A stretch of 5,119 bases of DNA from Eubacteriales bacterium. GTDB lineage: Bacteria > Bacillota > Clostridia > Christensenellales > UMGS416. The position numbers were made by a program, and so were the translations under genes. The notes below the pieces were generated by a model. That model worked only from the letters and a program-made list of their open reading frames with translations, was not told the origin of the DNA and did no database searches. Location: contig JAQVWW010000128.1 of the NCBI GenBank assembly GCA_028709505.1, positions 1-5,119 of the forward strand. The letters run 5' to 3'. Positions 5,005 to 5,119 of this stretch are shown here, in pieces; position 1 is the first letter of the stretch; the number at the start of each line of letters is the position of its first letter.

Positions 5005-5119
5005 GCATCACGCAGGCGGCAAATATCCTCTTTGCGGTTGCGGCGGCTCGCCGCCCGCCGGGCAGCGGGCGGTGCTCATCTAAACACGAAAAAGAACTTT
5101 TCCGCCGGCTCAAATTATT
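4963..5119. other. Gene-free stretch upstream of the kinase
   Basis: I see no credible coding frame on either strand here, apart from any gene starting beyond the edge. It holds the two inverted-repeat blocks and, near the end, an A/T palindrome AAAAG-AA-CTTTT (5090-5101). It is probably the upstream region between the kinase and an unseen neighbour. Confidence 0.5.
5042..5072. repeat. Overlapping GC-rich inverted repeats
   Basis: GGCGGC-TC-GCCGCC (5042-5055) overlaps CCGCCCGC-CGGGCA-GCGGGCGG (5051-5072, eight perfect pairs). The two cannot form together. GCGGGCGG here is identical to bases 4991-4998 of the neighbouring inverted repeat, so the two structured blocks share a core word. No T run follows on either strand. 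Confidence 0.45.

Overview
The window is GC-rich chromosomal DNA that reads like a high-GC Firmicute, most likely a Clostridia-class anaerobe. The reasons are near-consensus sigma-A promoters (TATAAT), purine-rich Shine-Dalgarno sites (AAGGAGG, AGGAGGT), a TTG and a GTG start, and an ACT/UPF0210 gene pair common in Firmicutes. Genus cannot be fixed from this sequence. No phage, transposase, CRISPR, rRNA or tRNA signal was seen, and every protein belongs to a recognisable family.

Layout: (1) Bases 1-1985, minus strand, hold a one-carbon/methionine operon. A 580-residue fusion of homocysteine S-methyltransferase and methylenetetrahydrofolate reductase is followed, with a 1-base TGATG overlap, by the first 81 codons of a pterin-binding (MetH/AcsE-like) methyltransferase that leaves the window. 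(2) Bases 1986-2132 form a compact divergent promoter region with a TATAAT promoter on each strand and several inverted repeats. (3) Bases 2133-3777, plus strand, encode a 90-residue ACT-domain protein (UPF0237) and a 452-residue UPF0210/DUF711 protein 13 bases apart, a conserved pair of unknown function. (4) Bases 3778-3978 are a gene-free gap between convergent genes, with a likely terminator and a cluster of short stem-loops. (5) Bases 3979-4896, minus strand, encode a 305-residue phosphotransferase of the APH/choline-kinase fold with its own promoter. (6) Bases 4963-5119 hold no gene but several GC-rich inverted repeats, one touching the -35 of the kinase promoter.

How the genes may work together: the MTHFR half of the fusion would make 5-methyl-THF. 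The pterin-binding neighbour probably uses that methyl group, and the zinc-dependent half would methylate homocysteine to methionine. This resembles a cobalamin methionine synthase split into pieces. No corrinoid-binding module is visible here; it may lie beyond base 1. The divergent ACT/UPF0210 pair may share regulation with this operon through the common promoter region, but that is inference. The kinase-like gene is a separate unit with no evident link. I see no defence system or clearly novel system. The points most worth a second look are the split methionine-synthase arrangement, the operator-like palindromes in the divergent promoter, and the two structured intergenic regions.
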